Of a stretch of DNA of 52,672 nucleotides, positions 24,756 through 33,132 are shown one piece after another. The stretch lies in the IMG/VR virus record IMGVR_UViG_3300021356_000024, positions 1 through 52,672 of that record. The stretch is one strand, 5' to 3'. Below the pieces are notes generated by a model. The model was not told the origin of the DNA, did no database searches, and was given only the letters and a program-made list of their open reading frames with translations. Position numbers and translations under genes: made by a program. The stretch is from a virus. Position 1 is the stretch's first letter. Each line of letters begins with the position of its first letter.

Positions 24756-24949
24756 AAGAGGTCGTCTTTACTCATTTGACAACCGGAGAAACAGTAGTCA
24801 AGAGGATTAAAATGCTTGGCTCGAACTACAACAATCCACAAAGCAACAAAATGGTTGTGTGGAGTTATACCGATGACTGTTATATGGACATAGAGAAGTC
24901 ATCGATTATCGAAGTAAAGGATTTAAATGATGAGGAAGAAAACAATTAA
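24752..24949 (+). CDS. Hypothetical protein, 65 aa
   Basis: A 65-residue protein overlapping the nrdB stop by 4 bp, with alternating beta-like segments and an acidic tail. No family is recognised. It and the next gene are nested between nrdB and a nuclease. Confidence 0.6.
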   Translation: MKEVVFTHLTTGETVVKRIKMLGSNYNNPQSNKMVVWSYTDDCYMDIEKSSIIEVKDLNDEEENN

Positions 24950-25100
24950 TTGTCTTTCATGCGAAGTAAAGACAGACGTTATCATTAGACAGTCAAACTA
25001 CGAAGACGATGATATCGAAGTTGAATTCTGCCCCATTTGCAGTGCATCAATTGAAGATGTTGACTACACAATCGACGATGATGAATCGGAAGAATGGTAG
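24930..25100 (+). CDS. Small zinc-ribbon protein, 56 aa
   Basis: 56 residues, starting at the second of two adjacent ATGs (24930). CLSC near residue 8 and CPIC near residue 34 make a four-cysteine zinc ribbon in an otherwise very acidic chain, with about 16 Asp and Glu in the second half. Such ribbons often contact nucleic acid or RNA polymerase. It overlaps the genes on both sides. Confidence 0.65.
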   Translation: MRKKTINCLSCEVKTDVIIRQSNYEDDDIEVEFCPICSASIEDVDYTIDDDESEEW

Positions 25101-25507
25101 GTGAATGGTTATATAATGGACAGCCACTGCAAACAGAGGACGTTGAAGACTATGTTGGCATGGTTTATTTGATCGTAAATAAAAACACTGGCAAGAGTTA
25201 TATTGGCAAAAAGTTTTTCTGGGCAACCAAAAAGTTGCCGCCTCTCAAGGGTATGAAAAGAAAACGAACAAAGAGAGTAGAGTCGGACTGGAAGAAATAT
25301 TACGGTTCGAACACACAGTTGACGAAAGACCTTGAAGAAAAAGGTTTTGACAATGTAGAACGTTATGTGTTAAGATTATGTAAGACAAAAACAGAATGCG
25401 CCTATTATGAATTGGAAGAACAAGTGCTTCGCAATGTACTCTTCACCGAAGAATACTACAATGAATTCATAGGCGTTAAAATAAACGGTAGAAATTTAAG
25501 GGAGTAG
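25094..25507 (+). CDS. GIY-YIG-type nuclease
   Basis: 137 residues. GMVYLIVNKNTGKSYIGKK (about 22-40) is a GIY-YIG domain core with the two Tyr motifs in modified form (VYL and YIG); W..YYGSN (about 69-76) and a later Glu in ELEEQVL (about 111-117) match the usual order. It may be a free-standing homing-type or degradation endonuclease. No intron flanks it. The start overlaps the previous gene by 7 bp. Confidence 0.75.
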   Translation: MVGEWLYNGQPLQTEDVEDYVGMVYLIVNKNTGKSYIGKKFFWATKKLPPLKGMKRKRTKRVESDWKKYYGSNTQLTKDLEEKGFDNVERYVLRLCKTKTECAYYELEEQVLRNVLFTEEYYNEFIGVKINGRNLRE

Positions 25508-25511
25508 TGTT

Positions 25512-25643
25512 ATGTTAGACGCACTTTTTTGGATCGCAGTTGGAGCATTCATTGGCTGGAATATGCCGCAACCTGCATGGGCAAAGTTTGTAACCGACAA
25601 GATTGTTGGTTTTGTTAAAGGAATTCCCGCTGACAAGGAATAA
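25512..25643 (+). CDS. Small membrane-associated protein, 43 aa
   Basis: A 43-residue peptide starting MLDALFWIAVGAFIGW, with one short hydrophobic helix and a polar C-terminal part. A GGGAGTAG site lies before the ATG. Too short for firm classification. Confidence 0.5.
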   Translation: MLDALFWIAVGAFIGWNMPQPAWAKFVTDKIVGFVKGIPADKE

Positions 25644-25649
25644 TATATA

Positions 25650-25901
25650 ATGAGTAGTGATAAAGAATTTGTTATTTACTCTTTGCCGTCTTGCATGTAT
25701 TGTGATTCGGCAAAGACACTTCTATCATCGAAAGGCCGAACGTATGAAGAGTATATGATCGGCTCAGATATCTCACGTGATGATTTTGTTGAACAGTTTC
25801 CAGATGTAAGGTCTGCGCCTCTGATTTACAAAGACTATGAACGTGTTGGTGGTTATGATGATTTGGTTAAATTGATGGCGACAGAGGCAGAGAATGGCTG
25901 A
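25650..25901 (+). CDS. Glutaredoxin
   Basis: 83 residues with the redox-active CMYC pair at about residues 15-18, the cis-Pro segment SAPLIY and the GGYDDLVKLM glutathione-site helix: a complete thioredoxin-fold glutaredoxin. It most likely reduces the phage ribonucleotide reductase, whose genes are just upstream. Its end overlaps the glycosyltransferase start by 8 bp. Confidence 0.93.
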   Translation: MSSDKEFVIYSLPSCMYCDSAKTLLSSKGRTYEEYMIGSDISRDDFVEQFPDVRSAPLIYKDYERVGGYDDLVKLMATEAENG

Positions 25902-26916
25902 GATTATTAACGGTGAATTTAAATTCATCGAAGAAAACAAAAATTCATTTGGTGGTACAGAAAGGTTAACACAGAAACTTGTTGAGATTATTCCACAGGA
26001 AATTCTTAAAGAGTTTCAGATTATCTCTTCACGTGTGCGTAACGAACTAGACGAATCAAAGATTCGAATCTTTTGGGCACATGATCTACCCACCGACACA
26101 TCATCCGCATTTCTAAGTGATAAGGCAACACACGAATCTTTTCATAAGTTTGTGTTTGTGTCTAACTGGCAAATGCAGGCCTACATGAACACCTTCAACC
26201 TGCCTTGGTCGAAGTGTTGTGTCATGAAGAACGCAATCGATCCGTTTACAGAAGAATGTGTAAAACCTGATCCGAAAGAAGAGTTGCGTCTGATCTACAC
26301 CTCGACACCACAACGCGGACTGCACATTCTTGTGCCTGCTGTTGCACATCTCGCCAAACAGTATCCTCATATTCACTTGGATGTTTTTTCTTCATTCAAA
26401 ATTTATGGTCGTGATGATGACGATGCGGCATATACAGAACTGTATCAACAGATTGAAGAACATCCTAACATGACGTATCATGGTTTTCAACCGAACGATG
26501 TTGTACGTGAACACGTTGCAAAGGCACACATGTTTGTATATCCGTCGATTTGGGCAGAAACCTCATGTATGTCATTGATGGAGGCCATGGCCGCTGGTTG
26601 TATTTGTGTACACAGTAATTATGGTGCCTTGTTTGAAACAGCTGCCAATTGGACGCAAATGTATCAGACAAATGAGAATGTTAATCAGCATGCCGGTACA
26701 CTGGTCAAGTTGTGTGAGACCATGATTGAGAATATTAATGATGAAGGTATTCAGAGTCGGTTGCCTGCTCAGTCAAACTATGCGAACATCTTCTATGGTT
26801 GGCCTGCACGTAGATACGAGTGGGAAGGATTGTTGCGAAACCTCATCAATGCTTATCCGCCAGAAGAACGATCAATTCCTGTTTTCGAAGAGATGTTTGA
26901 GATCAATACAGGATGA
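25894..26916 (+). CDS. Glycosyltransferase (GT-B, family 4-like)
   Basis: 340 residues. FGGTERLTQKL near residue 19 starts the N-terminal domain, and FVFVSNWQM (about 87-95), TSTPQRGLHIL (about 137-147), then PSIWAETSCMSLMEAMAAG (about 215-233) give the donor-binding EX7E-type segment. It would transfer a sugar from a nucleotide sugar. The acceptor could be DNA, a virion protein or the host envelope; nothing in the sequence decides. It is unusual as a direct neighbour of glutaredoxin. Confidence 0.85.
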   Translation: MAEIINGEFKFIEENKNSFGGTERLTQKLVEIIPQEILKEFQIISSRVRNELDESKIRIFWAHDLPTDTSSAFLSDKATHESFHKFVFVSNWQMQAYMNTFNLPWSKCCVMKNAIDPFTEECVKPDPKEELRLIYTSTPQRGLHILVPAVAHLAKQYPHIHLDVFSSFKIYGRDDDDAAYTELYQQIEEHPNMTYHGFQPNDVVREHVAKAHMFVYPSIWAETSCMSLMEAMAAGCICVHSNYGALFETAANWTQMYQTNENVNQHAGTLVKLCETMIENINDEGIQSRLPAQSNYANIFYGWPARRYEWEGLLRNLINAYPPEERSIPVFEEMFEINTG

Positions 26917-27239
26917 CAAACGTAATACCTTTTCCGCTAGACAGACGGCAGAAAGAACAAGAAGACCGTGAGTGGGATGAAATTGTTGAACAGGTGCGTA
27001 TAATCGATGAACGCACCGAGATGGTTGTAACAGAACTCATGGAAGAGTTGTTAGTCGATGAACCAGACATCGTAGAGGATAAATACCTGTATGATGTATC
27101 TTTTGTTTATGAGTGTGTTCGATCACTGTTGTTGAAACAGAGAGAACTTCACCACCCTATACAGGCTCTCGCATCTAACATTTACGAGGCCGACAACCAG
27201 TCTATTGAGAATCCGTTTCAATACGAGTTTGATTTTTAG
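26913..27239 (+). CDS. Conserved-type phage protein, 108 aa
   Basis: 108 residues, starting with an ATGA overlap. The N-terminal MTNVIPFPLDRR is a common opening in small marine phage proteins, and the rest is helical and acidic, ending NPFQYEFDF. No specific function is recognised. Confidence 0.6.
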   Translation: MTNVIPFPLDRRQKEQEDREWDEIVEQVRIIDERTEMVVTELMEELLVDEPDIVEDKYLYDVSFVYECVRSLLLKQRELHHPIQALASNIYEADNQSIENPFQYEFDF

Positions 27240-27242
27240 TGG

Positions 27243-27271
27243 TTGACATCATTAGGTAATTATACTATCAT
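27243..27271 (+). promoter_or_regulatory. Sigma70 promoter with hairpin at the transcript start
   Basis: TTGACA (27243-27248), 17 bases, TATCAT (27266-27271). CATGG (27269-27273) and CCATG (27278-27282) form a short dyad overlapping the -10 box and start site. It drives the RNase H and PhoH operon. Confidence 0.8.
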
Positions 27272-27298
27272 GGTAGTCCATGGTATAGGTATAAGAGA

Positions 27299-28138
27299 AT
27301 GATAATTTTAGATTTGAACCAAGTAATGATTTCAAATCTGATGGCTTCCTTGAAGCACTCTGATTTGAATGAAAATTTATTAAGACATATGATACTAAAC
27401 TCTATTCGTTTGTATCGTAACAAGTTTTACTCAAAGTATGGCGAACTGGTGATTGCCTGTGACGATAAAGATTATTGGCGCAGAAAAATGTTCCCTTACT
27501 ACAAAAGTAACCGCAAGAAAATGCGTGAACAGTCTGATCTCGACTGGACGGAAATCTTCCGTGTACTCAACATGGTGCGTGATGAACTCAAAGAATTCTT
27601 CCCGTATCCCACCATTCAAATATCGTCCGCTGAGGCAGATGATATTATCGCTAGTATCTGTAAGAAATACGGCCGACAACTAGGCGGCGATCCTCTCCTG
27701 ATTCTATCAGGCGACAAAGACTTTCAACAACTTCAAAAGTACGCAAATGTAGATCAGTATGATCCTGTACGAAAGCGCTGGCTCAAGTGTAATGACCCAG
27801 CAGGTTTTCTCATGGAACATATTTTTCGTGGTGACACCAGTGACGGTGTGCCAAACATACTAAGCGCAGATGACACCTTTGTATCTAATGCTCGTCAACG
27901 TCCTTTAAGAGCGAAGAAAATGGATGAGATGATACGTCAAAGTATCGCAGATTGGCCAGAAGATTTGCAAAGAAACTACTACCGCAACAAGCAGATGATT
28001 GACCTTGACCTTGTACCAGAAGACATCTACGAAGAGGTGATGTCTCAGATGAACCAAGAGAAAGATCGATCAAAACTGTGGAACTATTTTATTAAGAAAA
28101 AGTTAAAAAACTTAACTGAATGCATATCGGAGTTTTAA
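27299..28138 (+). CDS. rnh: RNase H / 5'-3' exonuclease (T4 rnh-like)
   Basis: 279 residues of the FEN-1-like family that removes RNA primers and adjacent DNA from the lagging strand. Acidic metal-binding residues are visible in MIILDLNQ (start), VIACDDKDYWRRKMFPYYKSNR (about 50-72), SSAEADDIIASI (about 107-118), LSGDKDFQQL (about 140-149) and FRGDTSDGVPN (about 178-188). It is the first gene after the promoter at 27243. Confidence 0.92.
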   Translation: MIILDLNQVMISNLMASLKHSDLNENLLRHMILNSIRLYRNKFYSKYGELVIACDDKDYWRRKMFPYYKSNRKKMREQSDLDWTEIFRVLNMVRDELKEFFPYPTIQISSAEADDIIASICKKYGRQLGGDPLLILSGDKDFQQLQKYANVDQYDPVRKRWLKCNDPAGFLMEHIFRGDTSDGVPNILSADDTFVSNARQRPLRAKKMDEMIRQSIADWPEDLQRNYYRNKQMIDLDLVPEDIYEEVMSQMNQEKDRSKLWNYFIKKKLKNLTECISEF

Positions 28139-28139
28139 G

Positions 28140-28559
28140 ATGGGACTACCATTAGTAAGTGACATTCTAGAACAGGTCGAAAAGACCTCTTCAAGGAAAG
28201 AGAAAGTGAAAATTCTACAGTACCATGGTAAGAATCCGGTGTTGATCGAATTTTGCAAATATGTTTTCGATGACAACATTAAGTTTGATCTGCCTGAGGG
28301 TGATCCACCCTACGAGACAGATAAGTTTGTTGACGAAAACCAATCTGGTCTCTATCAACAGTTGAGGAAGTTTTATCTCTTTTTAGAAGGCGGCAATCCC
28401 AACCTGCGGCCTGTGCAGAGAGAAAGACTATTCATCGAACTGATAGAGTCTATTCATCCTAAAGAGGCCAAACTTGTACTTTCGGTGAAAGACAAAAAAT
28501 TCCCTTACAAGGGCATCACCAAGAAGTTGATTCAGGAGGCCTATCCCGGTCTAGTATAA
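28140..28559 (+). CDS. Conserved phage protein (DUF6433-like), 139 aa
   Basis: 139 residues, starting MGLPLVSDILEQVEK with a lysine-rich helix and containing LPEGDPPYE (about 52-60), typical of a T4-like phage family I know as DUF6433. The C-terminal part has KKFPYKGITKKLIQEAYPGL. It lies one base after RNase H. It may have a replication-related role because of its conserved place, but none is proven. Confidence 0.7.
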   Translation: MGLPLVSDILEQVEKTSSRKEKVKILQYHGKNPVLIEFCKYVFDDNIKFDLPEGDPPYETDKFVDENQSGLYQQLRKFYLFLEGGNPNLRPVQRERLFIELIESIHPKEAKLVLSVKDKKFPYKGITKKLIQEAYPGLV

Positions 28560-28570
28560 AGGAGTATGAT

Positions 28571-28744
28571 GTGAGCAAGACAAACAAAGATAAAAACACT
28601 ATGTTTGATTTTGTAGATCCACTGAAGAAAAAGAAAAGAAGGAACCAGACACGTAAAGGTGAACAACGCTTCAATGAGAAGCGGTTGAATAACGCCATTC
28701 GCTCAAATAATATTGATGATTTGATGAACTGGCAGTCGTTTTGA
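28571..28744 (+). CDS. Small basic protein, 57 aa
   Basis: 57 residues from a GTG at 28571 behind AAAGGAG. Two upstream ATGs run straight into stops and are excluded. It has a cluster of KKKKRRN at about residues 19-25. No family is recognised. Confidence 0.5.
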   Translation: MSKTNKDKNTMFDFVDPLKKKKRRNQTRKGEQRFNEKRLNNAIRSNNIDDLMNWQSF

Positions 28745-28757
28745 AAAACTAGGAAAA

Positions 28758-28764
28758 CTAAATA
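28758..28764 (+). promoter_or_regulatory. Weak late-promoter-like box CTAAATA
   Basis: CTAAATA seven bases before the 28771 start codon resembles late boxes in marine T4-like phages, but it is shorter than the other boxes here and may be only ribosome-site spacer. Confidence 0.3.
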
Positions 28765-28770
28765 CTAACA

Positions 28771-29004
28771 ATGCCTACCTACACTTTCCTCAATAGTGAT
28801 ACGGGAGAGGAATTCGATATTGTTCTCCGTATCGCAGAGTTAGATGATTACAAACGTGATCATCCACAACTATCTCTCGTACACCGATCCGCGCCACGTA
28901 TACACCGAGATTCTGGTAAACAAAAACCAGATGAAGGGTTTCGTGACGTTCTTAAATCCATCAAAAAAGCTTCAGGGAGGGGTAACCACATAAACACCTT
29001 TTGA
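28771..29004 (+). CDS. FmdB-like small protein lacking the cysteines
   Basis: 77 residues: MPTYTFLNSDTGEEFD opens like FmdB zinc-ribbon proteins, then APRIHRD and GFRDVLKSIKKASGRGNHINTF. I recall this frequently next to phoH in marine phages. The zinc cysteines of the family are missing. Probably a small regulatory or structural partner; not proven. Confidence 0.65.
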   Translation: MPTYTFLNSDTGEEFDIVLRIAELDDYKRDHPQLSLVHRSAPRIHRDSGKQKPDEGFRDVLKSIKKASGRGNHINTF

Positions 29005-29063
29005 TATGTTGGCGAGTAAGTTTAGTACTCAAAACCTAAAACAACAAAAACAAGGGTTCACAT

Positions 29064-29834
29064 ATGGCACTTTCAAAGAAACAGAGGAGATCGTTAAGAA
29101 GGCAGGGTATACTTGACGAGCGAGACTCCGTTCCACAGAGAGGTATGAAATTAAGTGAAATAAGTCCTAAGACTACCAATCAGCAACTAACGTTTGAAGC
29201 ATACGATGCTGACAAACACATCCTTCTACACGGTTCACCCGGGACCGGCAAAACATTTCTCAGTTTATATCTTGCACTGTTTGATCTATTCGAATACGAC
29301 CACAACACAAGAGACAAAATTGTAGTCATTCGATCCGCAACACCATCGAAAGAAATAGGTTTCTTACCTGGAAAAGAATCCGAAAAGATGGCCAACTACG
29401 AAGCACCCTATAAAGATATTGCTGCTGAACTGTTTAACAGAGGAGACGCTTACGATATTCTGAAGACTAAGAACCTGATAGAATTTCAATCAACATCCTT
29501 CCTTAGAGGACAGACACTTGATAACGCTATCATAATTTTAGACGAAGCACAGAACCTAACTTACATGGAACTAAAGACTGTGCTGACCAGAGTAGGAGAC
29601 AATTCAAAGATTATTATATGTGGCGACTTGTACCAAGACGATTTAACAAGCGCTAGATATAACCAAGAGTCCGGTTTATCCCGCATCATGAAAATATTTG
29701 ACCGTATGGATTGCATGGAGAGGATAGAATTCGGAATAGACGATATTGTACGAAGTGGATTTGTTCGTGAGTTTATCATTGCCGAACACGAACTTGGTAC
29801 ATATAATCCTAGGGAGATGCTAAGAGCAGTATAA
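29064..29834 (+). CDS. phoH: PhoH-family P-loop ATPase
   Basis: 256 residues. Walker A HGSPGTGKTFLSL (about 56-68), a GFLPGK motif typical of PhoH, Walker B IIILDEAQN (about 159-167) and ICGDLYQDD (about 191-199). PhoH is an RNA-helicase-like ATPase common in marine phages and linked to phosphate stress in bacteria; its role in phages is not established. It is preceded by AAGGG and lies in the RNase H to ThyX operon. Confidence 0.95.
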   Translation: MALSKKQRRSLRRQGILDERDSVPQRGMKLSEISPKTTNQQLTFEAYDADKHILLHGSPGTGKTFLSLYLALFDLFEYDHNTRDKIVVIRSATPSKEIGFLPGKESEKMANYEAPYKDIAAELFNRGDAYDILKTKNLIEFQSTSFLRGQTLDNAIIILDEAQNLTYMELKTVLTRVGDNSKIIICGDLYQDDLTSARYNQESGLSRIMKIFDRMDCMERIEFGIDDIVRSGFVREFIIAEHELGTYNPREMLRAV

Positions 29835-29840
29835 AATGAA

Positions 29841-30515
29841 ATGAATGAAAAATTTAGTTATGAGTTACTTGATGAGAAGAAACTCACACGTGTAAATGAG
29901 AATGGGAAAAGACTGTATGTGACCGAAGACGGAAACAAATATCCCTCGGTCACTACAGTCTTATCTTATTTGAGTAAAAAAGGTATCGCTAAGTGGCGTG
30001 CAAGAGTTGGTAATGAAGAAGCAAACCGAATCTCTACACAGGCCGCAAGGGCCGGCACTGCCATGCACCAAGTGGCAGAAGATTATGTGTTAGGTGTGAA
30101 AAGAGACAAAGAACCTAATCCACTGGCAGTCGCCGCATTCAACCAAGTCAAACCTCTTTTAGATCAAAACGTTTCGACCATTTATGGTGTCGAATTACAA
30201 ATGCACTCAGACGAACTCAGAGTTGCTGGTACTGCTGATCTGATTTGTAAGTACAATGGCAGAAACACGGTACTTGACTTCAAGACCTCTCGCAGACCGA
30301 AGACATACGATCATATCACCAATTACCTCATACAGGCCGCCACGTATGCAATCATGGTTGAAGAAAGATATGGTTTAGAAATAGACCAGTACGCCATTCT
30401 TATGGCAGTCGGTGATGGATCAACGCTTGACTTTGTTGGTGATATAGAATACCATAAACAGATGGCGAGACAGTTTTTCAATTTATATAATAAAGGTATG
30501 TTAAAAGATGTATGA
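29841..30515 (+). CDS. RecB-like PD-(D/E)xK exonuclease
   Basis: 224 residues. SVTTVLSYLSKKGIAKW (about 34-50), GTAMHQVAEDYV (about 73-84), AGTADLICKY (about 132-141), VLDFKTSRRPK (about 147-157) and YLIQAATYAIM (about 164-174) give, in order, the metal- and DNA-binding elements of the RecB/Cas4-like nuclease fold, with GTAD and DFKTS forming the D and ExK-type residues. It may process DNA ends in recombination or host DNA breakdown. The next gene overlaps by 8 bp. Confidence 0.9.
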   Translation: MNEKFSYELLDEKKLTRVNENGKRLYVTEDGNKYPSVTTVLSYLSKKGIAKWRARVGNEEANRISTQAARAGTAMHQVAEDYVLGVKRDKEPNPLAVAAFNQVKPLLDQNVSTIYGVELQMHSDELRVAGTADLICKYNGRNTVLDFKTSRRPKTYDHITNYLIQAATYAIMVEERYGLEIDQYAILMAVGDGSTLDFVGDIEYHKQMARQFFNLYNKGMLKDV

Positions 30516-30882
30516 ATATAATGCCAAGGTAATTAAATGGGTAGACGGTGATACCGTCGATGTTGATATTGATTTAGGATTCGGTATCATTTATGCCAAT
30601 CAACGTATTCGGTTGCATGGTATCAATGCGCCTGAGACTCGCACCAGAGACCTTGCCGAAAAAGAGAAAGGTTTGATTGCAAAAGAGTACGTTAATCGAA
30701 TGGCTCCCGTAGGATCAGAAATTATACTCAAGACACACCTTGATAAGAAAGGAAAGTTTGGTCGTATTCTGGGCGAAGTGTTGATTCACCAAGAAAGACC
30801 CGGCGTACCAGATACGTATCTGAATCTCAACAGTCATATGTTACAAGAAGGAATTGTACGTGTTTATGGAGCAAAAGCATGA
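30508..30882 (+). CDS. Staphylococcal-nuclease-like (thermonuclease) protein
   Basis: 124 residues of the SNase OB fold. WVDGDTVDVDIDLGFG (about 11-26), IRLHGINAPETR (about 33-44) with the catalytic-type Arg and Glu, KKGKFGRILGEV (about 81-92) and the C-terminal Asn/Met/Leu/Gly strand. No signal peptide, so it would act in the cytoplasm, possibly on host RNA or DNA. It overlaps the genes on both sides. Confidence 0.92.
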   Translation: MYEYNAKVIKWVDGDTVDVDIDLGFGIIYANQRIRLHGINAPETRTRDLAEKEKGLIAKEYVNRMAPVGSEIILKTHLDKKGKFGRILGEVLIHQERPGVPDTYLNLNSHMLQEGIVRVYGAKA

Positions 30883-31601
30883 AGATGAGCGGACCAAAAG
30901 TAAACGTTGTTAGTTACTCGCAACCAGATGACTGGTTTGCATCCCGTAATTTTGTTGAGGGTGGAATTCCCAGTGATACTGATCTAGTAGACTTGGTGGC
31001 ATTTTGCGCCAGAGTTAGTAATCCTACTAACCAGAGCAACACAAAGACCAATGAGAAGTTGCTCAAGTATTTGATCAAACACAAACACTGGTCTCCCTTT
31101 GAAATGGTATCAGCCTGTTTAGAGATCGACACCACACGTGACATTGCTCGACAGATTCTACGACATCGATCTTTTTCTTTTCAAGAATTTTCTCAACGAT
31201 ATGCAAATCCCGAGGACATGGGTGACATGTTCGAATTGCGAGAAGCACGGTTGCAGGACGAAAAGAATCGACAGAACTCTATTGAGACCGATGATGCAGA
31301 CCTAAAAGTTGATTGGCTATATCAACAAGCAAAAGTGATTCAACAGGCCAAGGAATCGTATGCATGGGCACTAGAACATGGTATTGCAAAAGAACAGGCA
31401 CGTGCTGTGTTACCCGAAGGACTGACACGATCCCGCATGTATGTGAACGGCACACTGCGTAGTTGGATTCATTATATCGAATTACGTGCTGCGAACGGTA
31501 CACAGAAAGAACACATTGAGATTGCGAAGGCCTGCGCTAAAGTTATCTCTGAAATCTTTCCACTAATAAAACTTGACGGTGATGTAGTTGGCTTCCTCTA
31601 A
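30879..31601 (+). CDS. thyX: FAD-dependent thymidylate synthase
   Basis: 240 residues. The signature RHRSFSFQEFSQRY (about 93-106) is the ThyX motif RHRxxSxxxxSxR, and LPEGLTRSRMYVNGTLRSWIHYIELR (about 178-203) is the catalytic and dimer segment. It converts dUMP to dTMP with FAD, NADPH and methylenetetrahydrofolate, complementing the phage ribonucleotide reductase. Overlaps the thermonuclease gene by 4 bp. Confidence 0.97.
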   Translation: MKMSGPKVNVVSYSQPDDWFASRNFVEGGIPSDTDLVDLVAFCARVSNPTNQSNTKTNEKLLKYLIKHKHWSPFEMVSACLEIDTTRDIARQILRHRSFSFQEFSQRYANPEDMGDMFELREARLQDEKNRQNSIETDDADLKVDWLYQQAKVIQQAKESYAWALEHGIAKEQARAVLPEGLTRSRMYVNGTLRSWIHYIELRAANGTQKEHIEIAKACAKVISEIFPLIKLDGDVVGFL

Positions 31602-31953
31602 TATCAAAAGACGATACGACCACTGGTTACCTAAACTTTTGAAAGTACATGGCATTGTACTTTACCCATACATGTTTTTTGCCTTGACAAAAGACCAGAT
31701 GATGAGTTATCCTAAGAGATCATGGTCACCAAATTATTCTGAAAAACTTTATCGACATGAGTGGATTCATGTAGAACAGGTTCGACGAATGGGTTGGTTT
31801 AAATTTTATGCAACTTACCTGTTTAGAATGATCGGCAAAAATAGGTTCACGCACCCATATGAAAAAGAAGCATATGGTCGGCAGAAAGATCCTTGGACTG
31901 ACGAGATTCGACAGGCATGGAAGGAAGATTTTGATGACGAAGTTAATTGGTAA
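31588..31953 (+). CDS. Small zincin-like protein with HEWIH motif
   Basis: 121 residues from a TTG that overlaps thyX by 14 bp. RHEWIHVEQVRR at about residues 56-67 is an HExxH zinc site, followed by an aromatic helix and HPYEKEAY, a pattern seen in short M56- or DUF-type peptidase-like domains. Activity is unproven; the whole protein is only the zinc helix pair plus flanks. Confidence 0.6.
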   Translation: MASSNIKRRYDHWLPKLLKVHGIVLYPYMFFALTKDQMMSYPKRSWSPNYSEKLYRHEWIHVEQVRRMGWFKFYATYLFRMIGKNRFTHPYEKEAYGRQKDPWTDEIRQAWKEDFDDEVNW

Positions 31954-32350
31954 GGTAATCGATCACGCCGAAAGTTTCTTACTACTATTCATTGTTGCCG
32001 GCACCGTATGGGCGGCCGGTTTCGATATCATTCACATGTTCGGCAGTCAAGGCAAAATGGCCTTGGGTGACTTGTTTATGTTGTTCATATATGCCGAGAT
32101 TCTAGGAATGGTCGGTGCGTTTTACAAAAGTCACCGAATCCCTGTCACACTACCCATCATCATTGCAATCACTGCTTTGACCAGAATGATACTACTGCAA
32201 ACAAAAGGCGAACAGTCGCTTGATATCTTGTTTGAGGCTGGTGGTATCTTCATTCTCGCGGTCTCCGCGTACATACTCAGTTACAAGGACAAACTGTCAC
32301 TTGAAAAAGAGTCTCTCCGTAAAAATGTTAAGGAAATCAAGAAGTTATAA
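31934..32350 (+). CDS. PsiE-family phosphate-starvation membrane protein
   Basis: 138 residues from the ATG at 31934; a longer frame upstream is rejected because it would lie mostly inside the previous gene. Four hydrophobic segments (about 12-33, 47-66, 71-92, 96-117) with the conserved VTLPIIIAITALTRM stretch match PsiE. In bacteria psiE is induced by phosphate starvation; here it shares an operon with phoH. It overlaps the previous gene by 20 bp. Confidence 0.85.
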   Translation: MTKLIGKVIDHAESFLLLFIVAGTVWAAGFDIIHMFGSQGKMALGDLFMLFIYAEILGMVGAFYKSHRIPVTLPIIIAITALTRMILLQTKGEQSLDILFEAGGIFILAVSAYILSYKDKLSLEKESLRKNVKEIKKL

Positions 32351-32436
32351 GCTATTGATTTCCTTGCTTATTCTAAAAAGTTATTTACTTATAAAAAAAT
32401 AATCTAAAAAACCATGAAAAAAGCGCTGTTTTGGGC

Positions 32437-32464
32437 TTGTGCTGGTCCATGGTTCCTGTATAAT
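32437..32464 (+). promoter_or_regulatory. Sigma70-type promoter with 8-bp dyad over the ribosome site
   Basis: TTGTGC (32437-32442), 16 bases, TATAAT (32459-32464). AATTACTC (32462-32469) is complementary to GAGTAATT (32490-32497); the hairpin would hold the purine-rich GAGAGAG ribosome site of the gene at 32501. It heads the block of tiny accessory genes. The gap 32351-32436 before it shows only A/T-rich sequence. Confidence 0.65.
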
Positions 32465-32500
32465 TACTCCGTAATCTGATGAATAGAGAGAGTAATTGAT

Positions 32501-32782
32501 ATGGCACGAATTATTTACCAAGATTCTTTTGACCGCGATGGTCTTGAAAACGAAATCGACTTCAACCAAGCACTGCGAATCATCAAAGGTTTCATGGGAA
32601 CCGACGATACTCTTGATGCTCTCAAAGGTTTTGAGAAGCGTTACGAGAAAGCAGAAAACGAATTGATGAATGGTGAAAGTATTTACGACGACCTCGATTA
32701 TGAGTGGCGATATGAGATATTCTCTTACAATCTTCTGATCGAAGGTTTCTCTAAATTGTTTGCGCCTAAGGAAGCCGCGTAA
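32501..32782 (+). CDS. Hypothetical acidic protein, 93 aa
   Basis: First gene of the accessory early block. 93 residues, helical, Asp- and Glu-rich. The ribosome site GAGAGAG could be masked by the leader hairpin. No family is recognised. Its stop overlaps the next start. Confidence 0.6.
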   Translation: MARIIYQDSFDRDGLENEIDFNQALRIIKGFMGTDDTLDALKGFEKRYEKAENELMNGESIYDDLDYEWRYEIFSYNLLIEGFSKLFAPKEAA

Positions 32783-32958
32783 TGATTGAATCTGTTGAAC
32801 AGTTTTTGGCGAGAGGCGGCAAGATTGATGTCTTGCCTCCTCAAAAGGAGAAGAAATCGTTGAGCATGTCTCGCAAGATGGGTTTCAACGAATCACAGTA
32901 TAATGTTGGTCGTAAGAAAGTTTTGGCACGCCAACTTGCAAATAGGAAAGCAGCATGA
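32782..32958 (+). CDS. Hypothetical basic protein, 58 aa
   Basis: 58 residues, basic C-terminal half (GRKKVLARQLANRKAA). One-base overlap with the gene before and 4-bp overlap with the gene after. No family is recognised. Confidence 0.55.
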   Translation: MIESVEQFLARGGKIDVLPPQKEKKSLSMSRKMGFNESQYNVGRKKVLARQLANRKAA

Positions 32959-33131
32959 GTGAAGTAGCATGGTACGCGGTCGGTTCGACCGGCGAAAAGG
33001 TTTTAGATGTGGTCGAATCTGCCATTGATGGCATGATCACCGACCAACAGTTTATCAATAAGTTGTATGCGCTCGGTCTAAATGATCAGGAGATCATGAC
33101 CGTTTTTTCTGAGAACGTTTTAGGAGTTTAA
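32955..33131 (+). CDS. Hypothetical protein, 58 aa
   Basis: 58 residues starting MSEVAWYAVGSTGEKVLD, helical; ATGA overlap with the previous gene. The gene ends one base before the next ATG. No family is recognised. Confidence 0.55.
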   Translation: MSEVAWYAVGSTGEKVLDVVESAIDGMITDQQFINKLYALGLNDQEIMTVFSENVLGV

Positions 33132-33132
33132 C

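Noticed and set aside
25094-25507. Homing endonuclease with intron
   Set aside because: A GIY-YIG core is present but no neighbouring gene is split, so an intron-homing role is not supported.
27078-27085. GATAAATA inside the 26913 gene
   Set aside because: Deep in coding sequence with no late gene immediately downstream; the following operon has its own sigma70 promoter.
29006-29116. A 36-codon frame overlapping the start of phoH
   Set aside because: No ribosome site before its ATG, and it overlaps the better-supported phoH start.
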